Below, piece after piece: positions 8,832 through 20,376 of a stretch of 51,188 bases of DNA. A program made the translations under genes and the position numbers. The notes beneath the pieces were generated by a model, which was given only the letters and a program-made list of their open reading frames with translations, made no database searches and was not told the DNA's origin. This DNA is from Actinomycetes bacterium. GTDB taxonomy: Bacteria > Actinomycetota > Actinomycetes > Actinomycetales > Microbacteriaceae. The stretch lies in NCBI GenBank assembly GCA_029779645.1, contig JAKPAC010000026.1, positions 1-51,188 of the forward strand. Direction: 5' to 3'. Position 1 is the stretch's first letter; every line of letters begins with the position of its first letter.

Positions 8832-9890
8832 CTACGCGCCCGCGAGCGCCGCGACGATGGCGTCGCCGATCACGGCCGTCGAGCGCGTCTGCCCCGCGGC
8901 CCGCGTGGCGATGTCGGCCTCGACCGCGGCGGTCACGCGCGCGGCCTCGGCCTCGAGGCCCAGGTGGCGCAGCAGGAGCGCGACCGAGAGGATCGCGGCC
9001 GTCGGGTCGGCGATCTGCTGGCCGGCGATGTCGGGCGCCGAGCCGTGCACGGGTTCGAACATCGAGGGGAACGCGCCGCTGGGGTTGATGTTGCCGGAGG
9101 CGGCGAGGCCGATGCCGCCGGTGATCGCGCCGGCCAGGTCGGTGAGGATGTCGCCGAAGAGGTTGTCGGTGACGATCACGTCGAAGCGCTCGGGGTTCGC
9201 GACCATGTGGATGGTGGCGGCGTCGACGTGCATGTAGTCCACCGCGACGTCGGGGTGCTCGGCGGCGACCTCGCCGACGATGCGCTGCCAGATCGCGCCG
9301 GCGAACACCAGCACGTTGGTCTTGTGCACCCAGGTCAGCTTCTTGCTGCGGCGCTCGGCCTCGGCGAACGCGTAGCGCACGACCCGCTCGACGCCGAACG
9401 CGGTGTTCACCGACACCTCGTTGGCGACCTCGTGCGGGGTTCCTCGGCGAATCACGCCGCCGTTGCCCACGTACGGGCCCTCGGTGCCCTCGCGGACCAC
9501 GATGAAGTCGACCGCTCCCGGGTTCGCGAGCGGGCTGCCGACCGAGCCGTACACCTTCGACGGGCGCAGGTTCACGTAGTGGTCGAGCTCGAAGCGCAGC
9601 TTCAGCAGCAGGCCGCGCTCGATGTTCGCGTCGCGCAGGCGCGGGTCTCCGGGCACGCCGCCGACGGCGCCGAGCAGGATCGCGTCCTGTCCCTTGATCG
9701 CCTCGAGGTCGGCGTCGCTGAGCGTGTCGCCCGTGGCGAGGTAGCGCGCGGCGCCCAGCTCGAACCGCGTCTTCTCGAAGCGGATGTCGCTACCCGCGGT
9801 CGCGGCATCCAGAACCTTCTCGGCCTCGGCGACGACCTCGGGGCCGATGCCGTCACCGGGAATCAGGGCGAGACGAATGCTGCGGGTCAT
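8832..9890 (-). CDS. leuB: 3-isopropylmalate dehydrogenase
   Basis: NAD-dependent beta-decarboxylating dehydrogenase of leucine synthesis, 352 residues. The N-terminus is [13 protein letters not shown], the catalytic Tyr lies in [11 protein letters not shown], the metal-site aspartates are in [20 protein letters not shown], and the C-terminal NAD segment is [13 protein letters not shown]. The Shine-Dalgarno AAGGAG overlaps the TAA stop of the upstream MFS gene (TAAGGAG, then CCTC and ATG), so translation is likely coupled. Together with ilvE it forms a leucine-related pair distinct from the ilvC-N-B-D cluster further along. Confidence 0.95.
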   Translation of the reverse strand: MTRSIRLALIPGDGIGPEVVAEAEKVLDAATAGSDIRFEKTRFELGAARYLATGDTLSDADLEAIKGQDAILLGAVGGVPGDPRLRDANIERGLLLKLRFELDHYVNLRPSKVYGSVGSPLANPGAVDFIVVREGTEGPYVGNGGVIRRGTPHEVANEVSVNTAFGVERVVRYAFAEAERRSKKLTWVHKTNVLVFAGAIWQRIVGEVAAEHPDVAVDYMHVDAATIHMVANPERFDVIVTDNLFGDILTDLAGAITGGIGLAASGNINPSGAFPSMFEPVHGSAPDIAGQQIADPTAAILSVALLLRHLGLEAEAARVTAAVEADIATRAAGQTRSTAVIGDAIVAALAGA

Positions 9891-9898
9891 GAGGCTCC

Positions 9899-11437
9899 TT
9901 AGGCGCTGTTGCGGGTGCCTCTCAGACTAACGGCGGCGATGACCGCAGCCGTAATCATGAGTCCGGCGCCGATGAGCGACGTGATCACGACGCCGCCGTC
10001 GAACGCGTGCGCCGCGGCCTGCATCAGCTGCTCGCCGAGGGCGGGGTCGAGCGTCTCTGAGACGGCGACCGCGCCGCCCAGCGTCTCGCGCGCGTGGGCC
10101 GCCGCGTCGACCGGGATCCCCCCGGGAATCACGAGATTCGCCCGGTAGAACGCGGTCAGGATGCCGCCGAGCAGGGTCGTGCCGAGCACCGCGCCGAGCT
10201 CGTAGGCCGTCTCGGAGACCGCCGAGGCGGCCCCCGCCTTCGCGGCCGGGGCGCTCGAGAGCACGAGCTCGTTCGACACCGTCTCGGCGGCGCCGATCCC
10301 GATGCCGAGCGCGATGAACGCGCCGATCAGCGTGGCCAGCGTGCCGCTCTGTGACGAAACGGCGACGAGCAGATAGCCGAGCACCGAGAACATGAGCGCC
10401 GCCGGCACCACCACGCGGGGCGGGACGCGACGCGCGATCGGCACGATGCCGAGGCCCGCGACGATCATCGCCAGCAGGCCCGGCAGCAGCGCGAAGCCCG
10501 ACTCGAGCGGGCTCATCCCGAGGATCAGCTGCAGGTGCTGCGCCACGAAGTACAGGAAGCCGACCAGCCCGATCACGCTCAGCAGGTTGACGAGGATCGC
10601 GCCGCTGAACGCACCCCTGCGGAACAGCCGCATGTCGAGCATGGGCGAGTCGGCGCGCAGCTGGCGCCTGACGAACAGCCAGCCGGCCCCCAGGCCCAGG
10701 AGGATCATCGGGACGCCGAGGCTGCCGAAGCCGTCGATGGCGAGCGACTTGATGCCGGCGACGATCGGCAGCATGGTCGCGATCGAGAGCAGGATGCTCA
10801 TCGGGTCTATCCGGCCGGGCCGCGGGTCTCGGCTCTCGCCCACGAGCATGGGAACGAAGATCACCAGGGGCACCAGCACGGGGACGGCCATGAGGAACAC
10901 GGAGCCCCACCAGAAGTGCTCGAGCAGAAGGCCGCCGACGATTGGCCCGAGCGCCGCGCCGGCCGAGAAGCCGGTCGCCCAGATCGCGATCGCCAGGCGC
11001 CGCTGCTCGCGATCGAGGAAGATCGAGCGCAGCAGTGACAGCGTCGACGGCATCAGCATCGCGCCGAAGAAGCCCAGGGCCGCGCGCGCGGCGATCAGCA
11101 GCTCCGCGGTGGGGGCGAACGCCGCGAGCGCCGAGACCGCGGCGAACCCGATCGAGCCGATCATGAGCAGCCTTCGGCGGCCGATGCGATCGCCGAGCGT
11201 GCCCATCGTGACGAGCAGGCTGGCGAGCACGAGCGGATACGCGTCGATGATCCACAGCTGCTGGGCGCTCGTGGGCTCGAGGTCGAGCGCGATCTGCGGC
11301 AGCGCGAAGCTCAGCACCGTGTTGTCGACCGAGACGAGCAGCACCGGCAGCATCAGCACGGCAAGCGCCAGCCAGCCGCGCCACGAGACCCTCGGCCCCT
11401 CGTTCGTGTGCATCCCCGTCAGTGTCGTCGCCGACAT
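9899..11437 (-). CDS. MFS drug/efflux transporter, DHA2 (14-helix) type
   Basis: 512 residues starting [14 protein letters not shown], with GAGGGG 6 nt before the ATG at 11437. The first helix carries [18 protein letters not shown], the motif D/C region of DHA2 proteins, then [18 protein letters not shown] and the loop [14 protein letters not shown]. The length and number of hydrophobic segments fit 14 helices, as in QacA/LfrA-type multidrug exporters. A TetR-family gene is transcribed divergently 101 nt away, the usual arrangement for a repressor-controlled drug pump. The gene also ends 8 nt before leuB, so leuB may be partly read from this promoter. Confidence 0.92.
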   Translation of the reverse strand: MSATTLTGMHTNEGPRVSWRGWLALAVLMLPVLLVSVDNTVLSFALPQIALDLEPTSAQQLWIIDAYPLVLASLLVTMGTLGDRIGRRRLLMIGSIGFAAVSALAAFAPTAELLIAARAALGFFGAMLMPSTLSLLRSIFLDREQRRLAIAIWATGFSAGAALGPIVGGLLLEHFWWGSVFLMAVPVLVPLVIFVPMLVGESRDPRPGRIDPMSILLSIATMLPIVAGIKSLAIDGFGSLGVPMILLGLGAGWLFVRRQLRADSPMLDMRLFRRGAFSGAILVNLLSVIGLVGFLYFVAQHLQLILGMSPLESGFALLPGLLAMIVAGLGIVPIARRVPPRVVVPAALMFSVLGYLLVAVSSQSGTLATLIGAFIALGIGIGAAETVSNELVLSSAPAAKAGAASAVSETAYELGAVLGTTLLGGILTAFYRANLVIPGGIPVDAAAHARETLGGAVAVSETLDPALGEQLMQAAAHAFDGGVVITSLIGAGLMITAAVIAAVSLRGTRNSA

Positions 11438-11480
11438 GTCGTTCCCCTCGAGTCTCGCTGTTCGGCGCCTGATACCCAAC

Positions 11481-11498
11481 AAACCGTCCAGCCGGTAT
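11481..11498. promoter_or_regulatory. Putative TetR operator over a -10 box
   Basis: In the 101-bp divergent region, AAACCG and CGGTAT form an imperfect palindrome (5 of 6 positions) around a 6-nt centre. Its right arm overlaps TATAGT (11496-11501), a good -10 box for the TetR gene, so bound repressor would block that promoter and could also affect the pump promoter. ATACC (11472-11476) with GGTAT (11494-11498) gives a second possible pairing. Confidence 0.4.
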
Positions 11499-11538
11499 AG
11501 TAACAGACGAGTGCCCACCCATCCCCGAGGAGAGCCGC

Positions 11539-12084
11539 ATGAGCCGTCCACCCGTCGCACGCGAGAGCGTGCTCGACGCGTTCGAAGCGATCCTGATCGA
11601 CAGGGGCGAGCGCTTCGCGACGATGGATGCCACGGCCAAGGCCGCCGGCGTCTCCAAGGGCGGCCTGCTCTACCACTTCGGCTCGAAGCAGGCGCTGGCG
11701 GACGGCCTGCTCGCACGGCTCGACGAGCTCGTGCGGGAGGACATCGCGCAGATCGAGCGCGCGAAAGAGGGCGTGGTGGCGCACTTCCTGCGCACCTCGA
11801 CGACGGGAGACACCCCGGTCGACCGCGCGATCGTCGCGGCGACCCGCCTCGCTCAGGGCGGCGACCCGACCGCGAACGCCGCGCTGCGAGGCATCCGCGA
11901 GCAGTGGGCCACCCTCATCCGCCCGCACGTGCGCGACGCGCTCGCGCTCGACCTCGTGATGCTGGTGAGCGACGGCCTGTACTACAACGCCGCCCTCGAC
12001 GGGAGCGGCGTTGCGGGTCCGGTACCGCAGGGCGAGGAGCTCGACGCGCTGATCGCGCTCGTGAAGCGCGCCGCGCAGGACTGA
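11539..12084 (+). CDS. TetR/AcrR family transcriptional regulator
   Basis: 181 residues. The N-terminal helix-turn-helix is clear: VLDAFEAILIDRGERFATMD, then ATAKAAGVSKGGLLYHFGSK, the classic TetR recognition helix followed by KQALADGLL. The ligand-binding half is helical and unassigned. GAGGAG lies 8 nt before the ATG at 11539. It is divergent from the DHA2 pump and so is most likely its local repressor and possibly an autoregulator. The effector is unknown. Confidence 0.93.
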   Translation: MSRPPVARESVLDAFEAILIDRGERFATMDATAKAAGVSKGGLLYHFGSKQALADGLLARLDELVREDIAQIERAKEGVVAHFLRTSTTGDTPVDRAIVAATRLAQGGDPTANAALRGIREQWATLIRPHVRDALALDLVMLVSDGLYYNAALDGSGVAGPVPQGEELDALIALVKRAAQD

Positions 12085-12095
12085 GCAGACGCGAA

Positions 12096-12127
12096 ATGGC
12101 GCGGCACGCCGAGGCATGCCGCGCCAT
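12096..12127. terminator. Hairpin between convergent TetR gene and serA
   Basis: An 11-bp perfect stem (ATGGCGCGGCA / TGCCGCGCCAT) with a 10-nt loop lies between the two convergent stop codons. No T tract follows on either strand, so it is a weak intrinsic or simple stem-type terminator used in both directions, common in high-GC actinobacteria. Confidence 0.65.
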
Positions 12128-12165
12128 GTCGACACGTGGGGTGCGGGCGAAGGGCCCGCTGGGGC

Positions 12166-13770
12166 TTACGACTCGGTGATCTCGATCTGACGGAAGACCG
12201 ACGCGTCGATCTCGCCGCGGACCGACTCGAGCAGCTCGTCGTCGATCCGCGAGTCGACGGTGAGCACGCTGAGCGCCTCTCCCCCGGCCTCGCGGCGCGC
12301 GATCTGCATGCCGGCGATGTTGACCCCGGCCTCGCCGAAGCGCTGGCCATAGACCGCGACGATGCCCGGGCGATCGGTGTACATCATCACGATGTGCTGC
12401 TTCTCGATCGGCAGCTCGAGCGCGTAGTCGTTGATGCCGATGAGCTTCTCGACCTGCTTGGTGCCCGTGAGGGTGCCCGAGACCGAGAGCTGCGTGCCGT
12501 CGCTGAGCGCGCCGCGAATCGTGATGACGTTGCGGTACTCCTCCGAGTTGCCGTCGACGATCAGGCGCACGCCGATGCCGCGCTGCTCGGCGAGCAGCGG
12601 CGCGTTCACGTACGAGACCGACTCGCTCACGATGTTCGTGAACAGGCCCTTGAGCGCCGCGAGCTTGAGCACGCTCACGTCGTAGTTGTTGAGCTCGCCG
12701 TGCACCTCGATGTCGACGCTGGTGAGCGGCGAGAGCGCGAGCGCCGAGAAGATCTGGCCGAGCTTTTCGACCAGCGCGATGCCGGGGCGGACGTACTCGT
12801 CGATGACGCCACCTGCGACGTTGACGGCGTCCGGGACGAGCTCGCCCTCGAGGGCGAGGCGCACCGAGCGTGCGACCGAGACGCCGGCCTTCTCCTGCGC
12901 CTCCTCGGTCGAGGCGCCCAGGTGCGGCGTGACCACGACGTTGGGCAGGCTGATCAGCTCGCGAGCGACGCTGCCCTCCTTCGGCGGCTCGCTCGTGAAC
13001 ACGTCGAGCCCGGCGCCGGCGATCTCGTCGGCGCGCAGCGCCTCGAGCAGCGCTGCCTCGTCGATCAGACCGCCGCGGGCGACGTTGATCACGAACGCGC
13101 TCGGCTTCATGGCCTTGAGCTGCTCGGTGCCGATCATGCCCGTGGTCTCGGGCGTCTTCGGCATGTGGATCGTGACGAAGTCGCTCTCGGCGAGGAGCTC
13201 GTCGAGGGTCACGAGCTGGACGCCCAGCTGCTGCGCGCGGGCCGAGGTGACGTAGGGGTCGTACGCGATGACGCGCACGCCGAACGCCTGCATGCGCGCC
13301 GTGATCAGCGCGCCGATGCGGCCGAGGCCGATGATGCCGAGGGTCTTCTCGTACAGCTCGGTGCCGGTGTAGGCGCTGCGCTTCCACGCGCCGCCGGCCA
13401 GCGAGGCGTGCGCGGCGGGGATGCGGCGCGCGAGGCTCAGGATGTGGCCGACGGTCAGCTCGGCGGCCGAGATGATGTTGGAGGTGGGCGCGTTGACGAC
13501 CATGACGCCCGCGGTGGTCGCCGCCGGGATGTCGACGTTGTCGAGGCCGACGCCCGCGCGGGCGATCACCTTGAGCTTGGGCGCCGCGGCGATCGCCTCG
13601 ACGTCGACCTGGGTCGCAGAGCGCACGAGCACCGCCTGCGCGTCGGCAAGCGCCGCGAGCAGCGCCGGGCGGTCGGTGCCATCGACGTTACGCACGTCGA
13701 AGTCGGGGCCGAGGGCCTCGACAGTGGCAGGTGAGAGTTCTTCGGCGATGAGCACGATGGGCTTCGACAC
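12166..13770 (-). CDS. serA: D-3-phosphoglycerate dehydrogenase
   Basis: First enzyme of serine synthesis, of the long type I form (534 residues). The order is substrate domain, NAD domain with GIIGLGRIG, catalytic Arg in NVARGGLIDE, Glu in DVFTSEPP and His in TPHLGAS, then the allosteric substrate-binding domain, and a C-terminal ACT domain that begins near HIVMMYTDRPG and normally binds serine. AAGGA lies upstream of the ATG at 13770. The 229 bp upstream (13771-13999) hold no gene I can support and should contain the promoter. The gene is convergent with the TetR gene and separate from the ilv genes. Confidence 0.96.
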   Translation of the reverse strand: MSKPIVLIAEELSPATVEALGPDFDVRNVDGTDRPALLAALADAQAVLVRSATQVDVEAIAAAPKLKVIARAGVGLDNVDIPAATTAGVMVVNAPTSNIISAAELTVGHILSLARRIPAAHASLAGGAWKRSAYTGTELYEKTLGIIGLGRIGALITARMQAFGVRVIAYDPYVTSARAQQLGVQLVTLDELLAESDFVTIHMPKTPETTGMIGTEQLKAMKPSAFVINVARGGLIDEAALLEALRADEIAGAGLDVFTSEPPKEGSVARELISLPNVVVTPHLGASTEEAQEKAGVSVARSVRLALEGELVPDAVNVAGGVIDEYVRPGIALVEKLGQIFSALALSPLTSVDIEVHGELNNYDVSVLKLAALKGLFTNIVSESVSYVNAPLLAEQRGIGVRLIVDGNSEEYRNVITIRGALSDGTQLSVSGTLTGTKQVEKLIGINDYALELPIEKQHIVMMYTDRPGIVAVYGQRFGEAGVNIAGMQIARREAGGEALSVLTVDSRIDDELLESVRGEIDASVFRQIEITES

Positions 13771-13999
13771 GAAACGCAGTCCTTAGAGGCGTGGACGCAC
13801 AAAGCGACCTGCAAACGGGGGAAAATGCTGCGCCGCACGCCATCGGGGCACAACCAGGAATACTCTATCTGCTTGCGCGGCGACTCCCGCACGCTTCGGC
13901 GAGTATTACCGTGTGCGGAGCCAGCACGGAGCGTGACCGCGCCCGGCGCCCGCACCCGGAATTCGGCCGTTCTCCCCCGCCCGCGGCCCGTCCCGCGCC

Positions 14000-14344
14000 T
14001 CAGCCGACGAGCGACGGAGCGTTCAGGGTCGTGTACGCGAGGACGTTCAGCCAGAAGGCGGCGACCAGGCCGAGACCGGCCAGCAGCGAAAGCGGATACG
14101 CGAGCATGCCGCGCGTCCGGCCGATGGACGCGGCCAGCGCGAACGCGATCCAGGGCACGAGCGCGGCCATCAGCCAGACGATCCAGCCCATGGCGTTGAG
14201 CCCGAGGGGGCCGCTTGCGGCCCCGACGAGCCCCGCGATCGCCTGCCACACCGCGTACGCATAGAACAGGCCGAACAGCGCACCGATCGCGATGGCGTAC
14301 CACCGCGGCACCATCCGGGTCTGTGACGTCGCTGCCGCGCTCAT
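14000..14344 (-). CDS. Small four-helix membrane protein, 114 aa
   Basis: Starts MSAAATSQTRMVPRWY and has about four hydrophobic helices: IAIGALFGLFYAYAVWQ, a second around GWIVWLMAALVPWIAFAL, a third around LAYPLSLLAGLGLVAAF and a short C-terminal piece. A GTG two codons upstream (14350) overlaps the stop of the preceding gene as GTGA and may be the true start; the genes are coupled either way. No known family. It and the next membrane protein sit between serA and ilvC, and a joint membrane role is likely but unknown. Confidence 0.75.
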   Translation of the reverse strand: MSAAATSQTRMVPRWYAIAIGALFGLFYAYAVWQAIAGLVGAASGPLGLNAMGWIVWLMAALVPWIAFALAASIGRTRGMLAYPLSLLAGLGLVAAFWLNVLAYTTLNAPSLVG

Positions 14345-14346
14345 GC

Positions 14347-15018
14347 TCACATCGCTCCAATCATCAGGAACGGCCACGGCACGAGCAGCACCACGCCGCC
14401 GAGCAGGCCGACGAAGCGCTTCCAGAACCGCTGGCCGCGGGTGACGAGCAGCGTCGTGATGAACCAGATCGGCGCGGCGAGCGTCGCAAGGATGACCCAG
14501 AACAGGTACAGCAGGTCGTCGGCTAGGACCGGGACGCCGAGCAGCTCGCCGTAGCCGGTGTCGAGCTGGATCGCCGCGAGGCGCGTCGCCCCGAGGTACC
14601 ACCCGATCGCGTAGAGCACGAACACGCCGCCGAACACGCCCAGCGAGATGAGCGCCGCGTTTCCCATGGCGGGCGGCTCGTCGGCGCTCGGAGCACCCGT
14701 CGCCTCGGCGTGCGCGGACTCGGCCGCCCCGTCCTGGGCGTCGGCGTCGACCACCGGTTCACCCGCGACGCGGACGGTCTCAGCGCCGGCACCCACCGCG
14801 CTCCAGCCTGCCGGAAGCTCGGGGGCCTCGACGCTCTCGCCCTCGCGCGCGTCGGCCGCAGCATCGCCGCCGGTCGCGTCGCGCTTTTCGCGCGCATCCG
14901 CGGCGACGTCCGGCGCGCCCGCCGGCCACGGGTCGGCGTCGGCGTGGCGACCGCCCGCGTCGAGCGTCGGGTCGTCGTCGCCCCATGAGAGGGCGTCTTC
15001 TTCGCGTCCGGACGTCAT
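14347..15018 (-). CDS. Membrane protein with acidic/Ala-rich N-terminus, 223 aa
   Basis: The first 115 residues are acidic, Ala-rich and disordered (start MTSGREEDALSWGDDDPTLD). About three membrane segments follow: ALISLGVFGGVFVLYAIGW, LYLFWVILATLAAPIWFI and the C-terminal GLLGGVVLLVPWPFLMIGAM. I recall similar actinobacterial proteins sometimes labelled DNA polymerase III gamma/tau; nothing here supports a clamp-loader ATPase, because no Walker motif is present. The stop overlaps the next gene's region (14347-14350). Function is unknown. Confidence 0.8.
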   Translation of the reverse strand: MTSGREEDALSWGDDDPTLDAGGRHADADPWPAGAPDVAADAREKRDATGGDAAADAREGESVEAPELPAGWSAVGAGAETVRVAGEPVVDADAQDGAAESAHAEATGAPSADEPPAMGNAALISLGVFGGVFVLYAIGWYLGATRLAAIQLDTGYGELLGVPVLADDLLYLFWVILATLAAPIWFITTLLVTRGQRFWKRFVGLLGGVVLLVPWPFLMIGAM

Positions 15019-15139
15019 GCGTCCAGCGTAGTCGCGCGGCGCTGGGGCCGCGTGCAGGCGGGGCCGGGCGCCGCGCGGCCCCGTGCCCGCAGGGCCCACG
15101 CCCGATCGGGGCACCCCGCGCGCCGCGCGTCCCTGAACG

Positions 15140-15177
15140 CAGCGGTGGCCCGCCTCAACCGAGGCGGGCCACCGCTG
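15140..15177 (-). terminator. Strong hairpin terminator after ilvC
   Basis: A 17-bp perfect stem (15140-15156 pairing with 15161-15177) and an AACC loop lie 16 nt past the ilvC stop. It marks the end of the ots-ilv run. There is no clear T tract, as is usual in this genome style. Confidence 0.8.
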
Positions 15178-15193
15178 TGTGGAGCGCTGCGAG

Positions 15194-16805
<1,612 letters not shown>

Positions 16806-16807
16806 CT

Positions 16808-18607
16808 CTAGGCCTCCTCATCGAACGACGGTGCGTGGTCTTTTGCGTACTGGATGTAGCTGTTGCTGACGCCCTGCGGCACCATCGGCCACACCATGGA
16901 GTCGGCGCTCACGACGAAGTCGATCACGACCGGGCGATCGTTCGTCGCCAGCGCGAGCTCGATGGCCGCGTCGACCTCGTCCTCGCGCTCGACCCGGATG
17001 GAGAGGCATCCATACGCCTCGCCGAGCTTGACGAAGTCGGGAACGTGCACGGTGCCGTGCCCGGTCTCGAGGTCGGTGTTCGAGTAGCGGCTGTTGTAGA
17101 ACAGCGTCTGCCACTGCCGCACCATGCCGAGCGACGAGTTGTTGATCACCGCGACCTTGATCGGGATGTTGTTGAGCGTGCAGGTGGCCAGCTCCTGATT
17201 GGTCATCTGGAAGCAGCCGTCGCCGTCGATCGCCCAGACGACGCGGTCGGGCTCGCCGACCTTCGCGCCCATGGCGGCCGGGACCGCGTAGCCCATCGTG
17301 CCCGCGCCACCCGAGTTGAGCCACGAGTTGGGTCGCTCGTACTTGATGAACTGCGCGGCCCACATCTGGTGCTGACCCACGCCCGCGGCGTACACGGCGT
17401 CGGGGCCGGTGAGCTCGCCGATGCGCTGGATCACGTGCTGGGGCGAGAGCAGGCCGTCGCCGGTGGGCGCGAAGCCGAGCGGGAACTCGTCGCGCAGGCC
17501 GTCGAGGAACGACCACCACTCGGTGATGTCGGGCGTCTCGGCCGCCACGACACCTGAGTACGCCACACCGAGGTCGACGAGCACGTCGCGGACATCGCCC
17601 ACGATCGGCACATCGGCCGTGCGGATCTTGCCGATCTCGGCCGGGTCGATGTCGACGTGCACGATCTTCGCGTTCGGAGCGAACAGCGCGGCCTTGCCCG
17701 TGACGCGGTCGTCGAAGCGAGCGCCCAGCGAGACGATCAGGTCCGCCTCCTGCAACGCGAGCACCGCGGGCACCGTGCCGTGCATGCCGGGCATGCCGAG
17801 GTGCTGCGGGTGCGAGTCGGGGAACGCGCCGCGCGCCATGAGCGTCGTCACGACCGGCGCGCCGGTCTGCTCGGCGAGCGCAAGCAGCTCCTCCGACGCG
17901 TGCGAGCGGATGACGCCGCCGCCGACGTACAGCACCGGCTTGCTCGCCTCCGACAGCAGCTGCGCCGCCGCGTTGATCTGCTTGCCGTGCGCCTTCGTGA
18001 CGGGGCGGTAGCCGGGCAGATCGTACTTGGGCGGCCAGACGAAGCTCAGCTCCTCCTGCTGCGCGTCCTTCGTGATGTCGACGAGCACCGGGCCGGGACG
18101 ACCGGTCGTGGCGATCTCGTACGCGGCCGCGATCGCGCCGGGCACGTCTTCTGCGCGCTTGACCAGGAACGAGTGCTTGGTGATCGGCATCGTGATGCCG
18201 ACGATGTCGGCCTCCTGGAACGCATCCGTGCCCATCAGCGTCGAGTAGACCTGGCCGGTGATGGCCAGCATCGGCACCGAGTCCATGTACGCGTCGGCGA
18301 TGGCGGTGACGAGGTTCGTGGCGCCGGGGCCCGACGTGGCGATGCACACGCCGACCTTGCCGGTCGCTGCCGCGTAGCCCTCGGCCGCGTGGCCCGCACC
18401 CTGCTCGTGTCGCACGAGCACGTGGCGCAGCACCTTGCTGTCCATCAGCGGGTCGTAGACGGGCAGGATCGCTCCGCCGGGGATGCCGAAGACATCTGTG
18501 ATCCCCAGCATCTCGAGCGAGCGGACGACCGCTTCGGCTCCCGTCAGGGTGGTGGTGGTCGCGCCGGGCGCTGGGCCCGGGCGGGCGGTCATGGGTTCGG
18601 CAGTCAT
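16808..18607 (-). CDS. ilvB: Acetolactate synthase large (catalytic) subunit
   Basis: TPP- and FAD-dependent enzyme that condenses pyruvate with pyruvate or 2-oxobutyrate. It has 599 residues from the ATG at 18607, which has GAGGAC about 8 nt upstream; a TTG five codons earlier is less likely. The catalytic Glu lies in [13 protein letters not shown]. The C-terminal TPP site is [15 protein letters not shown] followed by [12 protein letters not shown]. It is 44 nt downstream of ilvD and directly upstream of ilvN. The short gap leaves no room for a leader-peptide attenuator. Confidence 0.96.
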   Translation of the reverse strand: MTAEPMTARPGPAPGATTTTLTGAEAVVRSLEMLGITDVFGIPGGAILPVYDPLMDSKVLRHVLVRHEQGAGHAAEGYAAATGKVGVCIATSGPGATNLVTAIADAYMDSVPMLAITGQVYSTLMGTDAFQEADIVGITMPITKHSFLVKRAEDVPGAIAAAYEIATTGRPGPVLVDITKDAQQEELSFVWPPKYDLPGYRPVTKAHGKQINAAAQLLSEASKPVLYVGGGVIRSHASEELLALAEQTGAPVVTTLMARGAFPDSHPQHLGMPGMHGTVPAVLALQEADLIVSLGARFDDRVTGKAALFAPNAKIVHVDIDPAEIGKIRTADVPIVGDVRDVLVDLGVAYSGVVAAETPDITEWWSFLDGLRDEFPLGFAPTGDGLLSPQHVIQRIGELTGPDAVYAAGVGQHQMWAAQFIKYERPNSWLNSGGAGTMGYAVPAAMGAKVGEPDRVVWAIDGDGCFQMTNQELATCTLNNIPIKVAVINNSSLGMVRQWQTLFYNSRYSNTDLETGHGTVHVPDFVKLGEAYGCLSIRVEREDEVDAAIELALATNDRPVVIDFVVSADSMVWPMVPQGVSNSYIQYAKDHAPSFDEEA

Positions 18608-18651
18608 AGGCCGTGTCCTCAATCGGTTGTGTTCTGTCGGGTGGATGCCAG

Positions 18652-20367
18652 TCAGCCCGTGACTGCACCGTGAGCTGCGGAGCTCACGAGTCGCGAGTAC
18701 TTGGCGAGCACGCCACGGGTGTAGCGCGGGGGTAGAGGCTCCCAGCCCTCACGGCGGGAGGCCAGCTCTGCGTCATCGACGAGTAGGTCGAGAGCACGAG
18801 CGGCGATATCGACCCGTATCAGATCACCATCGCGCACGAGTGCGATCGGACCTGCGTCCACCGCCTCGGGTGCTATGTGGCCGATGCACAGGCCGGTTGT
18901 GCCGCCGGAGAATCGACCGTCTGTCAAGAGTAGTACATCTTTTCCGAGGCCTGCGCCCTTGATCGCGGCGGTGATCGCAAGCATCTCGCGCATCCCCGGA
19001 CCGCCCTTCGGGCCCTCGTAGCGGATGACGACGACGTCGCCGGGATTGATCTCGCCCGCCTCCAGCGCGTCCATCGCCGCGCGCTCGCGCTCGAACACGC
19101 GGGCGGGTCCCTCGAAGACCTCCGCGTCGAAGCCGGCGGTCTTCACCACGGCGCCTTCGGGGGCCAGCGAGCCGTGCAGCACCGTGAGGCCGCCGGTGAC
19201 GTGGATCGGGTTGTCGAACGAGTGCACCACGTCACCGTCGACGGGACCGGGCGCGAGCTCGGCGAGGTTCTCGGCGAGCGTCTTGCCGGTGACCGTCAGC
19301 GCGTCGCCGTGCAGGAGTCCCTCGTCGAGCATCGCCTTCATGATGACCGGGATCCCGCCGTGCCGGTCGACATCGTTCATCACGTACTGCCCGAACGGCT
19401 TCATGTCTGCGATGTGCGGCACCTTGTCGCCGATCCGGTTGAAGTCATGCAGGTCGAGGTCGACTTCCGCCTCGCGTGCGATCGCGAGCAGGTGCAGCAC
19501 CACGTTCGTCGAGCCGCCGAGCGCCATCGCGAGCGCGATCGCGTTCTCGAACGCCTCCTTGGTGAGGATGTCGCGGGTGGTGATGCCGAGGCGGAGCAGG
19601 TTGACGACGGCCTCGCCGGAGCGGTGCGCGAAGACGTCGCGGCGGCGGTCGGCCGAGGGCGGCGCGGCCGAGCCCGGCAGGCTCAGCCCGAGCGCCTCGC
19701 CGACCGAGGCCATCGTGTTCGCGGTGTACATGCCGCCGCAGGCCCCCTCGCCCGGGGCGAACGCGCACTCGATGCGCTTGAGGTCTGCCTCGCTCATATG
19801 GCCGGCCAGGCACGCGCCGACCGCCTCGAACGAGTCGATGATCGTGATGTCCTTCTCGGTGCCGTCGCTGAGCTTGACCCAGCCCGGCGCGATCGAGCCG
19901 GCGTAGAGGAACACGCTCGAGAGGTCGAGCCGGGCGCTCGCCATCATCATGCCCGGGATCGACTTGTCGCAGCCGGCGAGCAGCACGGTGCCGTCGAGAC
20001 GCTCGGCCATGACGACCGTCTCGACCGAATCGGCGATGACCTCGCGCGAGACGAGCGAGAAGTGCATCCCCTCGTGGCCCATCGAGATGCCGTCCGAGAC
20101 CGAGATGGTGCCGAACTGCAGGGGGTAGCCGCCGCCGGAGTGGACGCCCTCCTTGGCGCCCTGCGCGAGACGATCAAGCGACAGGTTGCAGGGCGTGATC
20201 TCGTTCCACGAGCTCGCGATGCCGATCTGGGGCTTGTTCCAATCGTCGTCGCCCATGCCCACGCCGCGAAGCATGCCGCGTGAGGTCGTGGCCTCGATGC
20301 CGTGCGTCACCACGCGGCTCCGAGGCTTGATGTCGACCGCGGGCGCGGCCGGTTCGTTGGGAGACAT
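18652..20367 (-). CDS. ilvD: Dihydroxy-acid dehydratase
   Basis: Fe-S enzyme that dehydrates 2,3-dihydroxy-3-methylbutanoate and its homologue in valine/isoleucine synthesis. It has 571 residues. Cluster and Mg ligands lie in [15 protein letters not shown] and [17 protein letters not shown], with [17 protein letters not shown] and [17 protein letters not shown] in the C-terminal domain. It begins 9 nt after otsB, so it may be co-transcribed with the trehalose genes. The last 300 or so bases (about 18652-18960) use noticeably more A/T-ending codons than the rest of the gene, for example AAA, GTA and CTA around residues 470-480. Confidence 0.96.
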   Translation of the reverse strand: MSPNEPAAPAVDIKPRSRVVTHGIEATTSRGMLRGVGMGDDDWNKPQIGIASSWNEITPCNLSLDRLAQGAKEGVHSGGGYPLQFGTISVSDGISMGHEGMHFSLVSREVIADSVETVVMAERLDGTVLLAGCDKSIPGMMMASARLDLSSVFLYAGSIAPGWVKLSDGTEKDITIIDSFEAVGACLAGHMSEADLKRIECAFAPGEGACGGMYTANTMASVGEALGLSLPGSAAPPSADRRRDVFAHRSGEAVVNLLRLGITTRDILTKEAFENAIALAMALGGSTNVVLHLLAIAREAEVDLDLHDFNRIGDKVPHIADMKPFGQYVMNDVDRHGGIPVIMKAMLDEGLLHGDALTVTGKTLAENLAELAPGPVDGDVVHSFDNPIHVTGGLTVLHGSLAPEGAVVKTAGFDAEVFEGPARVFERERAAMDALEAGEINPGDVVVIRYEGPKGGPGMREMLAITAAIKGAGLGKDVLLLTDGRFSGGTTGLCIGHIAPEAVDAGPIALVRDGDLIRVDIAARALDLLVDDAELASRREGWEPLPPRYTRGVLAKYSRLVSSAAHGAVTG

Positions 20368-20376
20368 GCTCCGAGT

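Noticed and set aside
14347..15018. Annotation as DNA polymerase III gamma/tau
   Set aside because: No Walker A/B, zinc or AAA+ features; the protein is a disordered acidic segment plus three membrane helices.
18608..18651. Leader-peptide attenuator or T-box before ilvB
   Set aside because: Only 44 nt between ilvD and ilvB and no leader peptide or antiterminator-like structure.
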